This document shows positions 28,640 through 37,911 of a DNA stretch of 64,000 nucleotides, piece after piece (the stretch's first letter is position 1; each line of letters opens with the position of its first letter). The translations under genes and the position numbers were made by a program. Source of the DNA: Luteimonas granuli (GTDB lineage: Bacteria > Pseudomonadota > Gammaproteobacteria > Xanthomonadales > Xanthomonadaceae); NCBI RefSeq assembly GCF_007795095.1, contig NZ_CP042218.1, positions 558,001-622,000 on the forward strand, written 5' to 3'. The notes under the pieces were generated by a model. That model did not search any database. It worked only from the letters and a program-made list of their open reading frames with translations, and was not told the origin of the DNA.

Positions 28640-30064
28640 TCATGGCGACGCGCCAGCCGCCGCCCGCCGATCGATCTCGCTGACGACCGCACGGAACTTG
28701 CCGTTCGCCGTCCGTGGAATCCCGTCGACCTCGATCACCTTCACCGCCATCGGACCGACGCGGTCCCTGAGGCGCGCCGCGATCGCCTCGGCGTCGGCGG
28801 GCGACCAGCCTGCGGCCGGCACCACGCGCACGTGGATCTCGTCCGGCGCCACCTGGGCGATCTGCGCCTCGACCAGGTGCATGCCTCCCTTGAAGACAGG
28901 ATCGAGGCGACCGACCTGGCGGCCGTCCGGGGTCACCAGCACGTCGTCCTGCCGCCCCTCGATGGCCGCGAGCGAAGGCGAGTGGCGGCCGCAGCTGCAG
29001 GGCGACTCGTCGGCGCGCAGGGCCCCGCGGTCCCCCATGCGATAGCGGATGAAGACCTGGTCGAAGTTCAGCAGGCCGGTGCATGCGAACTCGCCGACCT
29101 CCCCCGCGGGGCGCGGTCGACCGACGCGGTCGACCACCTCCACCGCGGCCACCTCCATGGACAGGTGCATGCGACGCGCCCCGCATTCGAAGGCGCCGAT
29201 GGACAGTTCACTGTTGCCGTAGGTGTCGCGGACCGTACATGAGAACGCGGCGGCGATCCGTTCGCGCTGGTGGTCGTAGAGCGGCTCGGCGTTGGACGTG
29301 GCCAGCCTGAGCCGCACGTCCATCCGGCCGGTCCTCAGGGCATACGCGGCCAGTGCGTCCATCGCCGAGGCATAGCCGTACATGTGGACCACCTTCCGGC
29401 GGCGGATCTCGTCCAGGCAGGCATCCATGAACTGCGGGGCCAGGTGGTATACCGACATGTAGAGCTGCCTGGAGGCCGCGTTCCAGGTCCAGAAAGGAGG
29501 CCGGTCCGTTTCCACCGGCACCACCAGCTGTCCGCCGAGCAGCACGTAGGGATCCTTCCTCGACACGCCTTCCCACTCGCGCGCGCGCCGCTCGAAGCAG
29601 GCGTACCAGCCGCGGATGGTTTCCGTGGAGCGGTACAGCCTCAGCGGTGTCCCCGTGGTGCCACTGGTGTGCAGGACGTGCAGCGAACGCGGGTCCGTGG
29701 CGAGGAAATCCTCGGGATTCCGGCGGATCGCGTCCTTGTCGAGCAGGGGCAGCTTCGGAAGATCCTCGACCGTCCTGACCTCCTCGACCGGATAGTCGCC
29801 CTGCCGGTGCAGGCGACGGTAGTACGGGACGTTCGCGACCGCGTGCCGCAACAGCGCCAGCAGCCGCGCCTCCTGCCATGCGGCCAGGCGGTCGCGGGAC
29901 CAGCCGTCGCGCTCGCGGTATCCGGCAAGCTGCCGCTGGAAGGAGCCACCGTAGCGCAGCCGGTCGTTTTTCAGGCCGTAGGCGCTCGCGAAGGCGTTCC
30001 TGACACCCGCGGGCGCCATGCCATAGATGCGGGCGAGCGGGCCTGCGGGAGAAAGAAGCGCCAT
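28640..30064 (-). CDS. CapK/PaaK-like adenylate-forming enzyme
   Basis: A 474-residue member of the phenylacetate-CoA-ligase/CapK (coenzyme F390 synthetase-like) group. It shows LLALLRHAVANVPYYRRL, the phosphate-binding loop LHTSGTTGTPLRLYRS, CTVRDTYGNSELS, and FIRYRMGDRGAL with the adenylate-binding Asp. A Cys pair occurs in SPCSCGRHSP. Homologues are common in polysaccharide loci, where their substrate is unknown; activation of an acyl group for decoration is plausible. It is encoded on the opposite strand to the surrounding EPS genes, convergent with the acetyltransferase (24 bp apart) and eight bases downstream of the GT2 gene. Confidence 0.87.
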   Translation of the reverse strand: MALLSPAGPLARIYGMAPAGVRNAFASAYGLKNDRLRYGGSFQRQLAGYRERDGWSRDRLAAWQEARLLALLRHAVANVPYYRRLHRQGDYPVEEVRTVEDLPKLPLLDKDAIRRNPEDFLATDPRSLHVLHTSGTTGTPLRLYRSTETIRGWYACFERRAREWEGVSRKDPYVLLGGQLVVPVETDRPPFWTWNAASRQLYMSVYHLAPQFMDACLDEIRRRKVVHMYGYASAMDALAAYALRTGRMDVRLRLATSNAEPLYDHQRERIAAAFSCTVRDTYGNSELSIGAFECGARRMHLSMEVAAVEVVDRVGRPRPAGEVGEFACTGLLNFDQVFIRYRMGDRGALRADESPCSCGRHSPSLAAIEGRQDDVLVTPDGRQVGRLDPVFKGGMHLVEAQIAQVAPDEIHVRVVPAAGWSPADAEAIAARLRDRVGPMAVKVIEVDGIPRTANGKFRAVVSEIDRRAAAGASP

Positions 30065-30072
30065 GCGTCAGC

Positions 30073-31209
30073 TCATCGCAGCGGAGTCCAGACCACCACC
30101 CGCTCGCCGCGGACGAAGCGGACGAGGCTGATCGCCGAGGAGAGGTTGGTCAGGAGGAAGTAGTACGGCTGGGCAAGCAGCCTGGAACCGGCCACCGCCT
30201 GCTTCGAGCGGAAACCGAGGGCCCCGACCGCGATGCCCGCGGCCTGGGCGAGCAACAGCGACACGTACTGTCCCTGGATGGCGAGGGCGATGTTGGCCAC
30301 GATCGCGACCAGCCAGAACACCGGCGACAGGTACCTGAGCAGCTTGTGCGATGCCAGCTGCCAGGCGAACGCGCCGTAGCGGAAGGGGTTCAGCAGGTGA
30401 CGGTTCCTTGCGAGCGCGAGCAGGCTGCGCAGCGTCACCCGGATCCGCATCGACAGCTCCCGGTCGGAGCGGTCCAGCGTCTCCTCGTAGCAGACCGCCT
30501 CGGGCTCGAGCACGGTGCGCAGGCCCTGCTCGCGCATGTCCATGGCGATGACGAAGTCGCTGATCAGGTCCGGGGCGATCGGCCGGTACGAATTCGCGCG
30601 CACGCCGTACAGCAGGCCGCTGACGCCGATGAGCGAGCCCAGGGAACTCTCGGCGATCCTCAGCGCACATTCGTATTTCCAATAGGAAATGCCGCCCCTT
30701 CCGGTGGCGTCACCCTGCCGCGAGGTGTACACGAGCCGGCCGGCCACGCAGCCCACGTCCGGGTCGTGGAAATTCCTGACGATCGCGCGCAGGGCGTGGT
30801 TCTCGACCGTCGTGGTGGCGTCGGCGAACACCAGGATCTCGCCGTCGGCGAGCGCGGCCGCGGCATTCTGGCACGCCGTCTTGCCCTGCCGCCCTTCGAC
30901 CCGGAGCAGCCGCACGCGCGGCTCGGCGCAGTCGAGGACGATGCGGTCGGTGCCGTCGTCGGACGCATCCGAGGCGACGATGATGTCCAGCTTCTCCTTC
31001 GGATAGTCGAGTGCCAGCGTGTTGCGGATCTTCGCGCCGATGCTCCTCTCCTCGTTGTATGCGGAGATGATCACGGTGACCGAGGGCTCGAAGTCGCCGC
31101 GCAGGACCGGGCGCGGAAACAGGCGGCCAAGTGCGATGGCCAACAGCGGATAGCCGGCGTAGATGTAGAAGAGCATCCCGATCGCGCCCCACAACAGGAT
31201 CTCGAGCAT
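30073..31209 (-). CDS. Membrane glycosyltransferase, GT2 family
   Basis: A 378-residue GT-A enzyme with an N-terminal membrane segment (LLWGAIGMLFYIYAGYPLL), the nucleotide-sugar fold VTVIISAYNEERSIGAKI, VASDASDDGTD, the metal-site region LVFADATTTVEN, and two to three C-terminal membrane segments from about residue 285. This is the layout of processive or lipid-linked GT2 enzymes such as IcaA-like proteins, but no QxxRW motif is evident. I took the ATG at 31209. It lies just upstream of the CapK-like gene, and the two form a minus-strand pair. Confidence 0.87.
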   Translation of the reverse strand: MLEILLWGAIGMLFYIYAGYPLLAIALGRLFPRPVLRGDFEPSVTVIISAYNEERSIGAKIRNTLALDYPKEKLDIIVASDASDDGTDRIVLDCAEPRVRLLRVEGRQGKTACQNAAAALADGEILVFADATTTVENHALRAIVRNFHDPDVGCVAGRLVYTSRQGDATGRGGISYWKYECALRIAESSLGSLIGVSGLLYGVRANSYRPIAPDLISDFVIAMDMREQGLRTVLEPEAVCYEETLDRSDRELSMRIRVTLRSLLALARNRHLLNPFRYGAFAWQLASHKLLRYLSPVFWLVAIVANIALAIQGQYVSLLLAQAAGIAVGALGFRSKQAVAGSRLLAQPYYFLLTNLSSAISLVRFVRGERVVVWTPLR

Positions 31210-31373
31210 CACCGGCGCTTCTCCACGGCAGCCACTGTCCAGGGGAATGGCACTCCCCGTGCACAGGAGCAACGGGCAAGCACCCATGCTCCGGCCATGC
31301 GGCCCCCGGTGTCCGCCTGCGCGACCGGCCTGCGTTCCCAGCGGTACCGCCGTCCACGCACCGGAGAGGGTCG

Positions 31374-32321
31374 ATGTATTCGGAGAACCCCGCACGAGAC
31401 GCGCTCCGCGTCACCAAGGCCGCACTGATGAACCAGGTGGCCCGGTTCACGCCTGGCCTCTACGTCGGGCTGACCGGGCAGACGGGACGGGGCAACGAAA
31501 AGGACCCACCGGCCCGGATCGCTGCCTACTTCAGGCGTTGCTTCAACGAATACATGGAACGGCTCGGCGTCGAGAGCGGGAAGGAGGCCCGGTTCCTCCG
31601 GGGCCGGTCGGTGCTTGAATACGGGCCCGGCGACGTGCTGGGTGTCGCGCTGCTGATGTATGCGCACGGCGCCAGCTCCGTGCAGTGCGTGGACCGCTTT
31701 CCGCTCAAGCGGGCCACGGACAACAACCTCCAGGCCTACCGGGAACTGATCGATACGCTCGGCCCGGAGCAACGTGAGCGGGCGTGCCGGGCCTTTGTGG
31801 AATACGGAGAGCCGGAGAGCGGCTTCGACCCGCGGGCCATCGCCTACGCCGTCACCCGCGACGGCCTCATCGGCAGGACGGCCGCCTACGATCTGATCAT
31901 TTCCCGTGCGGTGCTCGAACATGTCGACCGGCTGGACATGACGATGGACGACATGGCGTCCGCGCTGAGCCGGGACGGAATCGCCATCCACAAGGTGGAC
32001 CTGAAGAGCCACGGCATGGATCGCTACCACCCGTTCGATTTCCTCACCTGGCCGGAACCCGTCTACCGGCTGATGAACAGCCACAAGGGCAATCCGAACC
32101 GCTGGCGGGTGGACAAGTACAGGGAGCTCGTCGAGCGCAACCACCTGCGCTTCAAGGAGCTCGAACACACCGGAAGGCTGGAGCCGGAGCAGATCGAACG
32201 GATCCGGCCCAATCTCGCGGCCGGCTTCCGCGACATACCGACGGAAGAGCTCAGCTGGCTGGGCTTCTGGATGGTCCTCGAACACGCCCTTCCGGAGCCC
32301 GCTCCGGCGGTGCACGCCTGA
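31374..32321 (+). CDS. SAM-dependent methyltransferase-like protein
   Basis: A 315-residue protein with a class I methyltransferase core: motif I VLEYGPGDVLGVALLM, an acidic end to strand 2 (QCVDRFPLK), and YDLIISRAVLEHVDR for motif post-I/IV. The flanking parts (MYSENPARDALRV; the C-terminal SWLGFWMVLEHAL) are not familiar. It may methylate a sugar of the polysaccharide. A GAGAGGG ribosome site is close to the ATG at 31374. It is divergent from the GT2 gene across 164 bp that probably holds both promoters. Confidence 0.8.
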   Translation: MYSENPARDALRVTKAALMNQVARFTPGLYVGLTGQTGRGNEKDPPARIAAYFRRCFNEYMERLGVESGKEARFLRGRSVLEYGPGDVLGVALLMYAHGASSVQCVDRFPLKRATDNNLQAYRELIDTLGPEQRERACRAFVEYGEPESGFDPRAIAYAVTRDGLIGRTAAYDLIISRAVLEHVDRLDMTMDDMASALSRDGIAIHKVDLKSHGMDRYHPFDFLTWPEPVYRLMNSHKGNPNRWRVDKYRELVERNHLRFKELEHTGRLEPEQIERIRPNLAAGFRDIPTEELSWLGFWMVLEHALPEPAPAVHA

Positions 32322-32775
32322 CGCCGAACCGCGGGGTGACTCGCCCCCGCCCGCAACGATGATCCAGAAGCCGGGCGCCGGCGGGCGCCCGGCGTCGCGG
32401 TGTTCCCGTTCCTTCCGCCCGGCGTGACCGCCAGGCATCTTTCCGGGCCAGTCCGACGCGGCCGGTCCGGCGCGCGTTGTTCACGGCTGTGAAGAAGGCC
32501 GCTTTCCGCTGCCCTTCCGCGAGCCCGTTGCGCCCTGCCTCGCAGGTTTGCCGCCCAGTGTCGGCAGTCCGCCGCGCAGGGCCTTTCACCTCGCTGAACG
32601 ATAGCACCTTCCCCGGACGGTCCGATGCGCCGTTTCCGGAAGGCCGTCCGAAAAAGGTGGGACGCACTTCTCAGATCAGAAAAATCGCCGTTTCTCCAAG
32701 CCACTTCGATCCCTAGAGTCCGCTCCGGACCATGGATGGGCCTTCCCCCGAAACCCTTCCGGAGTTCCCATCAAA
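32322..32775. other. Intergenic region before beta-helix copy 2
   Basis: The 454 bp contain no convincing gene. A strong hairpin lies at 32370-32393. The last 150 bases are less GC-rich (for example AGATCAGAAAAATCGCCG near 32674) and probably hold the promoter of the beta-helix gene; a TAGAGT box is seen at 32715-32720, but no confident -35 element. The leader is therefore about 55 bases. This contrasts with copy 1, which has no promoter space. Confidence 0.5.
32370..32393 (+). terminator. Perfect GC-rich hairpin after the methyltransferase gene
   Basis: GCCGGGCGCC (32370-32379) pairs perfectly with GGCGCCCGGC (32384-32393) around a 4-base loop, 49 bases after the stop codon. There is no T-run, so it is a weak candidate for intrinsic termination or an mRNA 3'-end protecting structure. 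Confidence 0.5.
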
Positions 32776-34554
32776 GTGACTCGACTCAGCACGTTCCAGT
32801 CCCACCCGCCTTTAGTCGCGAGCACCTTCAAGTCCCGTCCCCTCGCGTCCCTCCTCCTCACCGCTTCACTTGGCCTCGGCGCCATCGGTTCCGCCCAGGC
32901 CGCCACGTACTACGTCCGCACCGACGGTGGCAGCGCCACCCAGTGCAACGGCCGCAGCGATGCGCGCTACCCCGGCAGCGGCTCCGCGCAGAACTGCGCA
33001 TGGAACAGCCCGCTCGTCGCCCTCCCCAACTCCGGCACCGCCCGCATCGCCGGCGGCGACACCCTGATCATCGGCAGCGGCACCTACCGCATCGGCAGCG
33101 TCATGCAGCCCGTCCCCAGCGGCAGCGCGTCGGCCCGCACCCGCATCCTCGGCAAGACCGGCGGCAGCCTGCCCAGGCTGGCCGGCGCCAATGGCATCCA
33201 CCGCGTCCTCAACCTCGAGGGCAGCTCCCACGTCGAGATCGGCCACCTCGACGTCACCGACCTCAGCGACTGCGTCTTCAACCATTCCAACACCACCGCC
33301 AAGTGCGACAGCGGCGACGCCTGGGCGCGTGTCGGCGTCTATGCCAGCAACTCCCGCAACGTCTGGCTGCACGATCTCGACGTCCACGGCCTCGGCGCCC
33401 GCGGCTTCCAGGCCGGCGCCCTCACCGACTGGACGCTGGAGCGCGTCAGGATCAACCGCAACGGCAGCGCCGGCTGGGACGGCAACGTCGGCACCAACGG
33501 CTCCAACGCCGGCAAGATCGTCATGCGCGACATCGAGATCGGCTGGAACGGCTGCGGCGAGCGCGTCGCCACGGGCGAGCCCTGGGCCTGCTGGGGCCAG
33601 AAGAGCGGCGGCTACGGCGATGGCCTGGGCACCACCTCCACCGGCGGCCAGTGGCTGATCGAGGACGCCTACATCCACCACAACACCTCCGACGGCCTCG
33701 ACCTGCTCTACATGAACGGCGCCGACAGCACCAACGTCACCCTGCGCCGGGTCTATGCCGTCGCCAACGCCGGCAACCAGGTCAAGGTCAGCGGCAACGC
33801 CCTGATCGAGAATTCCGTCATCGTCGGCCACTGCACCTTCTTCAAGGGCAAGTACTTCATGCAGGACGGCGACAACTGCCGCGCCTACGGGGCCGCCCTG
33901 CTGCTGTACCTGACCGGCAACGACACCGTCACCGTGCGCCACAACACCATCGCCGGCGAGGGTGAAACGCTGATCGGACACAGCGAGGGAAGCACCTCCG
34001 ACCGCATCCGGATCCTCAACAACGTCGGAGTCGGGTTCCCGTACTTCGCCAGTGGCTCGAAGGTTCCGTTCAACGCCGGCAGGGCCCCGGGTGCCAAGAC
34101 GCTTTCCGGCAACCTGGCCTGGAACGTGTCGTCGTGCCCCAGCGGCACCACCTGCGTGAACCCCAAGCTGGCCAACATGACGCTGGCGGGCTTCGACGCC
34201 GAGCCGCTCGCGGGCAGCCCCGTGATCGACACCGCGCCGCTGATCAGCGCGGTGACCACCGACTTCGTCCTCGGCAAGCGCCCGACGGGCAAGGCCAGCG
34301 ACATCGGTGCCTACGAGTATGGCGCGACGAGCGCGGAGCCGACTCCGGCACCCACGCCGGAACCGACTCCCGAGCCGACCCCGGAACCCACCCCGGAGCC
34401 GACCCCGGAGCCGGATCCGATCTTCACCGGCGGCAACTCGCCTGCCTACGAAATCGACCCGGTCGACACTGCCAACGGCCTTCCGTCGAGCAGCGAGGAG
34501 ACCGACAAGAAGACGAACAACGGCAAGGGCAAGGGCAAGGGCAGGATCAAATAA
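32776..34554 (+). CDS. Secreted right-handed beta-helix protein (copy 2, full length with PT linker and basic tail)
   Basis: A 592-residue secreted protein. The signal peptide ends LGLGAIGSAQAATYY (cleavage about residue 43). The beta-helix domain (about 45-515) is nearly identical to copy 1 through residue 397, then diverges and ends in the DIGAYEYG module common at the C-terminus of such proteins. A proline-threonine-glutamate linker (521-548) follows, then a short domain and a strongly basic tail (KKTNNGKGKGKGRIK). The tail could bind acidic polysaccharide. The start is a GTG at 32776. It appears to be a single-gene transcript with its own promoter region and a good terminator. Confidence 0.87.
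   Translation: MTRLSTFQSHPPLVASTFKSRPLASLLLTASLGLGAIGSAQAATYYVRTDGGSATQCNGRSDARYPGSGSAQNCAWNSPLVALPNSGTARIAGGDTLIIGSGTYRIGSVMQPVPSGSASARTRILGKTGGSLPRLAGANGIHRVLNLEGSSHVEIGHLDVTDLSDCVFNHSNTTAKCDSGDAWARVGVYASNSRNVWLHDLDVHGLGARGFQAGALTDWTLERVRINRNGSAGWDGNVGTNGSNAGKIVMRDIEIGWNGCGERVATGEPWACWGQKSGGYGDGLGTTSTGGQWLIEDAYIHHNTSDGLDLLYMNGADSTNVTLRRVYAVANAGNQVKVSGNALIENSVIVGHCTFFKGKYFMQDGDNCRAYGAALLLYLTGNDTVTVRHNTIAGEGETLIGHSEGSTSDRIRILNNVGVGFPYFASGSKVPFNAGRAPGAKTLSGNLAWNVSSCPSGTTCVNPKLANMTLAGFDAEPLAGSPVIDTAPLISAVTTDFVLGKRPTGKASDIGAYEYGATSAEPTPAPTPEPTPEPTPEPTPEPTPEPDPIFTGGNSPAYEIDPVDTANGLPSSSEETDKKTNNGKGKGKGRIK
32908..33966 (+). repeat. Direct repeat, copy B (partner of 26584-27642)
   Basis: Second copy of the 1059-bp repeat, in the same orientation. 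The 5.3 kb between the copies holds the acetyltransferase, CapK-like, GT2 and methyltransferase genes, so recombination between the copies would remove or duplicate exactly these decoration genes. Confidence 0.95.
34336..34419 (+). repeat. Imperfect 12-bp tandem repeat coding for a Pro-Thr-Glu linker
   Basis: About seven units of a 12-bp sequence resembling CCGGAGCCGACC encode TPEP repeats in the beta-helix protein. The unit varies at third positions. Such linkers are flexible and are common between secreted domains. Confidence 0.9.
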
Positions 34555-34592
34555 GTCCTCGGCGTTGAAGCCCGCAGTGCGGGAAATTGAGC

Positions 34593-34620
34593 GGGCGGGT
34601 CGAAAGACCCGCCCCTTTTT
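34593..34620 (+). terminator. Intrinsic terminator of beta-helix copy 2
   Basis: GGGCGGGTC and GACCCGCCC form a 9-bp stem closed by a GAAA tetraloop, followed by CTTTTT, about 40 bases after the TAA. It lies between convergent genes; on the minus strand the following bases are less T-rich, so it acts best on the plus strand. Confidence 0.9.
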
Positions 34621-34634
34621 CTTCGCCTGGCACT

Positions 34635-36152
34635 TCACTTCCGCGCCCGGAGCGTCGCCACGCCACGGCGGAGCTCGGGATCCAGCGCCAGGACGGGCAG
34701 AACGTAGAGGACCGCAAGCAGCAGCCCCGCCACCGCCAGCCGGGGCCATGCGCCCTGCAGGCCGAACAGCCCCGTGCCCTCGGCCACGCCCACCAGCACG
34801 ATCCCCCAGAACAGGGCGAGCGCCAGCGTGCGCGCGCCGGGCAGTTGCACCAGGCCTTTCGGACAGCCGATGAACTGCGCCGCGGCCATCGCCGCGTAGC
34901 TGATCGCCGCGGCCCATGCCGCGCCCATGTATCCGAGGCGCGGGATCAGGATGAAGTTCATCGCCACGTTCAACAACGTGGTCCCGACGGTGATCATCAG
35001 CACCAGCATCGTGCGCTTCTTCAACAGCATGCCGAAGCTGGAGATCCCGACCAGGGCCTGCAGCGAAACGGTGATGCCGAGGACCACGAACACTTCGCCC
35101 GACGCCGCCTTGCTTGCGCCGCTCAGCGCCACGATCAGGTCCTTTCCGGTGACCAGCACCATCGCGACGATCGCCACCACCGCATAGGTCATCGGGACCA
35201 GGATCCGCTTCTTCAGCGCCCGGACCCCCTCGCTGCCTCCGCTCTCGTACACCCGGTTGGCGACCGGAATGAAGGCTTCGGACAAGGTCGCGGAGATGAA
35301 CAGGTTCACCTGCATGGCCAGCGACCAGCCGATGGTGTAGATGCCGGCCATGGCGAAGTCGCCGGTGATCTGCTTGATCAGCACGCGATCGATGTTGGAC
35401 AGGACGGCATAGGTCAGTTCGTGGACCATCAGCGGCAGGCCGTAGATCAGCCCGGCGCGCAGCGCTCCGAAGTCGATCGCCTCGCGCGCGAAGCGGATGT
35501 TCCTGCGCAGCCAGTACATGAGCCAGACCAGCAGCAGGACGGCGGCGGCGATCTTTCCGCCATACACGGCCAGCGCACTCTGCTGCACCAGGATCACCGC
35601 GGCCAGCACCAGCGCCAGCTCCAGAAGGCGGCCCAGCATGCGCGACGCCATGACGATGTCCGACCGCTCGCTGGCGCGCATCACCGACTGCACGATCGCA
35701 CTGGCGGCCAGCATCGGCGTGAGCAGCACCGCGCACCAGAAGATCGGATCGAAGCCTTCGGCACGCTGCTGGCTCCACGCCGCGAGACCGATCGCACCGA
35801 GCATCCACAGCATCGCGGAGAGCATCAGCGGCAGCATCACGCTGTTGGTGCCGAACGCCCTGATCTCCTTCGCATCGCCCTCGTAGGGATAGAGGCGGAC
35901 GATCGCGTGGGGCGCCCCCAGCTTGATGATCGCAATCCCGAAGAGCATGAAGGATTCGTAGTATCTGAGGATGCCGAACTGGGTGTTGTCCAGGAGTCGG
36001 GTGAGGATCGGAAACGAGATGAAGCCGGCCAGCAGGGCCAGCGCGTTCGACGCCGAATAGCGCAGGTAATGCGTGGAAATGCTGGGGGGCTTGCGGGGCA
36101 CTGCCACTGGATGCCGATCGACTGCAGTTCCCGAGTCGGGCAGGCTGTTCAT
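34635..36152 (-). CDS. Wzx-type polysaccharide flippase (MOP superfamily)
   Basis: A 505-residue integral membrane protein with 12-14 hydrophobic segments. The N-terminal YLRYSASNALALLAGFISFPILTRLLD and the mid-protein YAVLSNIDRVLIKQITGDFAMAGIYTIGW region, quoted in parts, are typical of the polysaccharide-synthesis (Wzx/RfbX) family. It should flip a lipid-linked product across the inner membrane. It is the last gene of the minus-strand operon headed by the PPTase, and its ATG overlaps the end of the GINT1-like gene (ATGA, 36149-36152). It may serve the EPS made by the plus-strand genes, the product of the NRPS-PKS operon, or a conjugate of both. Confidence 0.9.
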   Translation of the reverse strand: MNSLPDSGTAVDRHPVAVPRKPPSISTHYLRYSASNALALLAGFISFPILTRLLDNTQFGILRYYESFMLFGIAIIKLGAPHAIVRLYPYEGDAKEIRAFGTNSVMLPLMLSAMLWMLGAIGLAAWSQQRAEGFDPIFWCAVLLTPMLAASAIVQSVMRASERSDIVMASRMLGRLLELALVLAAVILVQQSALAVYGGKIAAAVLLLVWLMYWLRRNIRFAREAIDFGALRAGLIYGLPLMVHELTYAVLSNIDRVLIKQITGDFAMAGIYTIGWSLAMQVNLFISATLSEAFIPVANRVYESGGSEGVRALKKRILVPMTYAVVAIVAMVLVTGKDLIVALSGASKAASGEVFVVLGITVSLQALVGISSFGMLLKKRTMLVLMITVGTTLLNVAMNFILIPRLGYMGAAWAAAISYAAMAAAQFIGCPKGLVQLPGARTLALALFWGIVLVGVAEGTGLFGLQGAWPRLAVAGLLLAVLYVLPVLALDPELRRGVATLRARK

Positions 36153-37911
36153 TCCGCCCGGCCGCTTGGCCCGGTCCCCACCAGCGACATCCCGGCGACG
36201 TCCGCCCCCGCGGCGGCGCCAGGTCCGTCCGCGAGGGCGGCGCTCCCGCCGCCGCCCTGGGGCGGTCGCCGTCGAACAGCTCGAGGAACACCGCATCCCG
36301 CGGCGCCCGCCCGAAGATGTCGAGGGCCTCGACGCCACCGTCGATGCTGTAGCTGTGGCAACCCTCGGGTGTGCGGGCGAAATCCGCCGCCAGCTTCGAC
36401 AGCACGCGCTCGCGGTAGACCCCGGGGCCAAGCTCGAGGATCTCGTTGAACACGACGGCGTTGCCATAGTTCGGACCGCAATCCTGGGAGGGCCGGATCA
36501 GGCGCCCCTGATGGCTGAAGATCCGGCCGGCCATCCGGGCGCGCCTCACATCGCACACGATGGGACTGGCCGGATGCGGGCGGAACGGACCCTCGGGGCC
36601 GTCGGCGATGAACAGGAACAGGTCGTCGCTGGTGCTGTTGCCGCTTTCGGCCACGTTGACGAACAGGTACCAGTCGCCCTGGTGACGGTGCAGCACAGGA
36701 TCCACGCAGGCCCAGCCCGCGACGAGGTCCCGGACGCGCCTCCACTCCAGCGGGAAGCCACGGGCACGGTACAGGCTGCTCCGGCGGGCGTAGCCGGATT
36801 CCACGGTCATGTACCACTCGTCCTCCCAGCGGAACACCTGCGGAAAGGACAGGTGCCCCCGCTCCCTGAGCGCCGTTCCCAGCCTGCGGGCCCCGCCCCG
36901 GGCCAGTTCCACGCAGGCGATGGAGGCCTTGCCGGTCGCCAGGTCCATCTCCTCGACGAAGAGCAGCACCTGCTGCCCGGTGGAGACCACGCAGGGATCG
37001 GCCCACCATCCCTCCGATGCCTTCAGGAGAGTGTGCCGCCCCATCTCCGGCGCCGCGGGGTCCAGCGGCGCCGGACCATCGCGTACGACCAGCATCCACC
37101 CGCGGTCCTTGAACCGCCCCCGCAATGACCGCGCCTGCGCCCTCAGGGTCGACAGCAGCAGGCGCACACCCGCGGCATGCCCCTGCAGCGACTGCGGCCG
37201 CAGCCGCAGTTCCGCTGCAGAACCGCCCAGCGGGGGTCCCTGCCCGGCCGCGACCCGCAGCAGCGCGCGCAGCAGCAGCGCCGGCAGCTTGCAGAAGGCA
37301 TCGTTGCGCGTCTTGAGGAAGGATGCGCGCGTCCGACCCCAGCTTCCCGCCACGAGCACGGGTTCCATGGTGGCCCCCTGCACCACCAGCTCCACATGTG
37401 TCGCCGGTTCACCACGCAGCATGAACGACAGCAGCGAAAGCCCCGCGTAGCGGGCGTCGACGAGGCTGGCGTCCAGGTGCCAGCAGCCCATGGCAACGCA
37501 GGGAGCCAACACGGAGGCCCATTCCTGCGGCCCGACCACGAGCGCGAGATCCGGACTCAGCGCTTCGACCTGCGCCAGCAGTGCGTCGGGCGTCGTGGCC
37601 CGGACGCCGGGGCCGGGCGGTGAAGCAAGCGCTTCCGGCGTCAGGCTTGTGTTGGCGCCGCGGTGGAGGAGCCGTTCCCAGGCGAGGAACAGGCGCACAC
37701 CGACGCCGGTGTCCAGGACCCTGGGAAGCGGCGCTTCGGGACCGGACACCAGGACCAGCTCGAGCCATTCATGGCGCAGCGCCAGATCCCTGAACACCCT
37801 GAGCCATGCGGGCACCTGCGGCGGCACCACGAGCACGACCCGCAAGGGCCTTTCAATGCCGGACGGCACCGGGTACAGCGCGCTGGTCCTGCCCGAGGCG
37901 TCGCGGTTCAT
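36149..37911 (-). CDS. Formyltransferase-like / GINT1-like beta-propeller protein, apparent -1 frameshift near the end
   Basis: The N-terminal third (about residues 10-210) resembles the formyltransferase fold (VVLVVPPQVPAWLRVF, LALVVGPQEWASVL). The C-terminal part (about 300-550) resembles the GH43-like N-terminal domain of glucosamine inositolphosphorylceramide transferase (ASEGWWADPCVVSTGQQVLLFVEE, HLSFPQVFRWEDEWYMTVE, IFSHQGRLIRPSQDCGPNYG). Function is unknown; such fused proteins occur in polysaccharide loci. After FLELFDGDRP the frame stays open for kilobases over other genes, while another frame ends at 36149 on the flippase ATG. One missing C in the CCCC run near 36255 reconciles this and gives 587 residues. 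Confidence 0.78.

Noticed and set aside
34336-34419. Regular 12-bp repeats that could suggest a CRISPR array
   Set aside because: The units are contiguous without spacers and encode an in-frame TPEP linker.
18335-34554. A PEP-CTERM or LPXTG sorting signal on the beta-helix proteins
   Set aside because: Neither C-terminus has a PEP/LPXTG motif followed by a membrane helix and basic end; copy 2 ends in a hydrophilic Lys/Gly tail.
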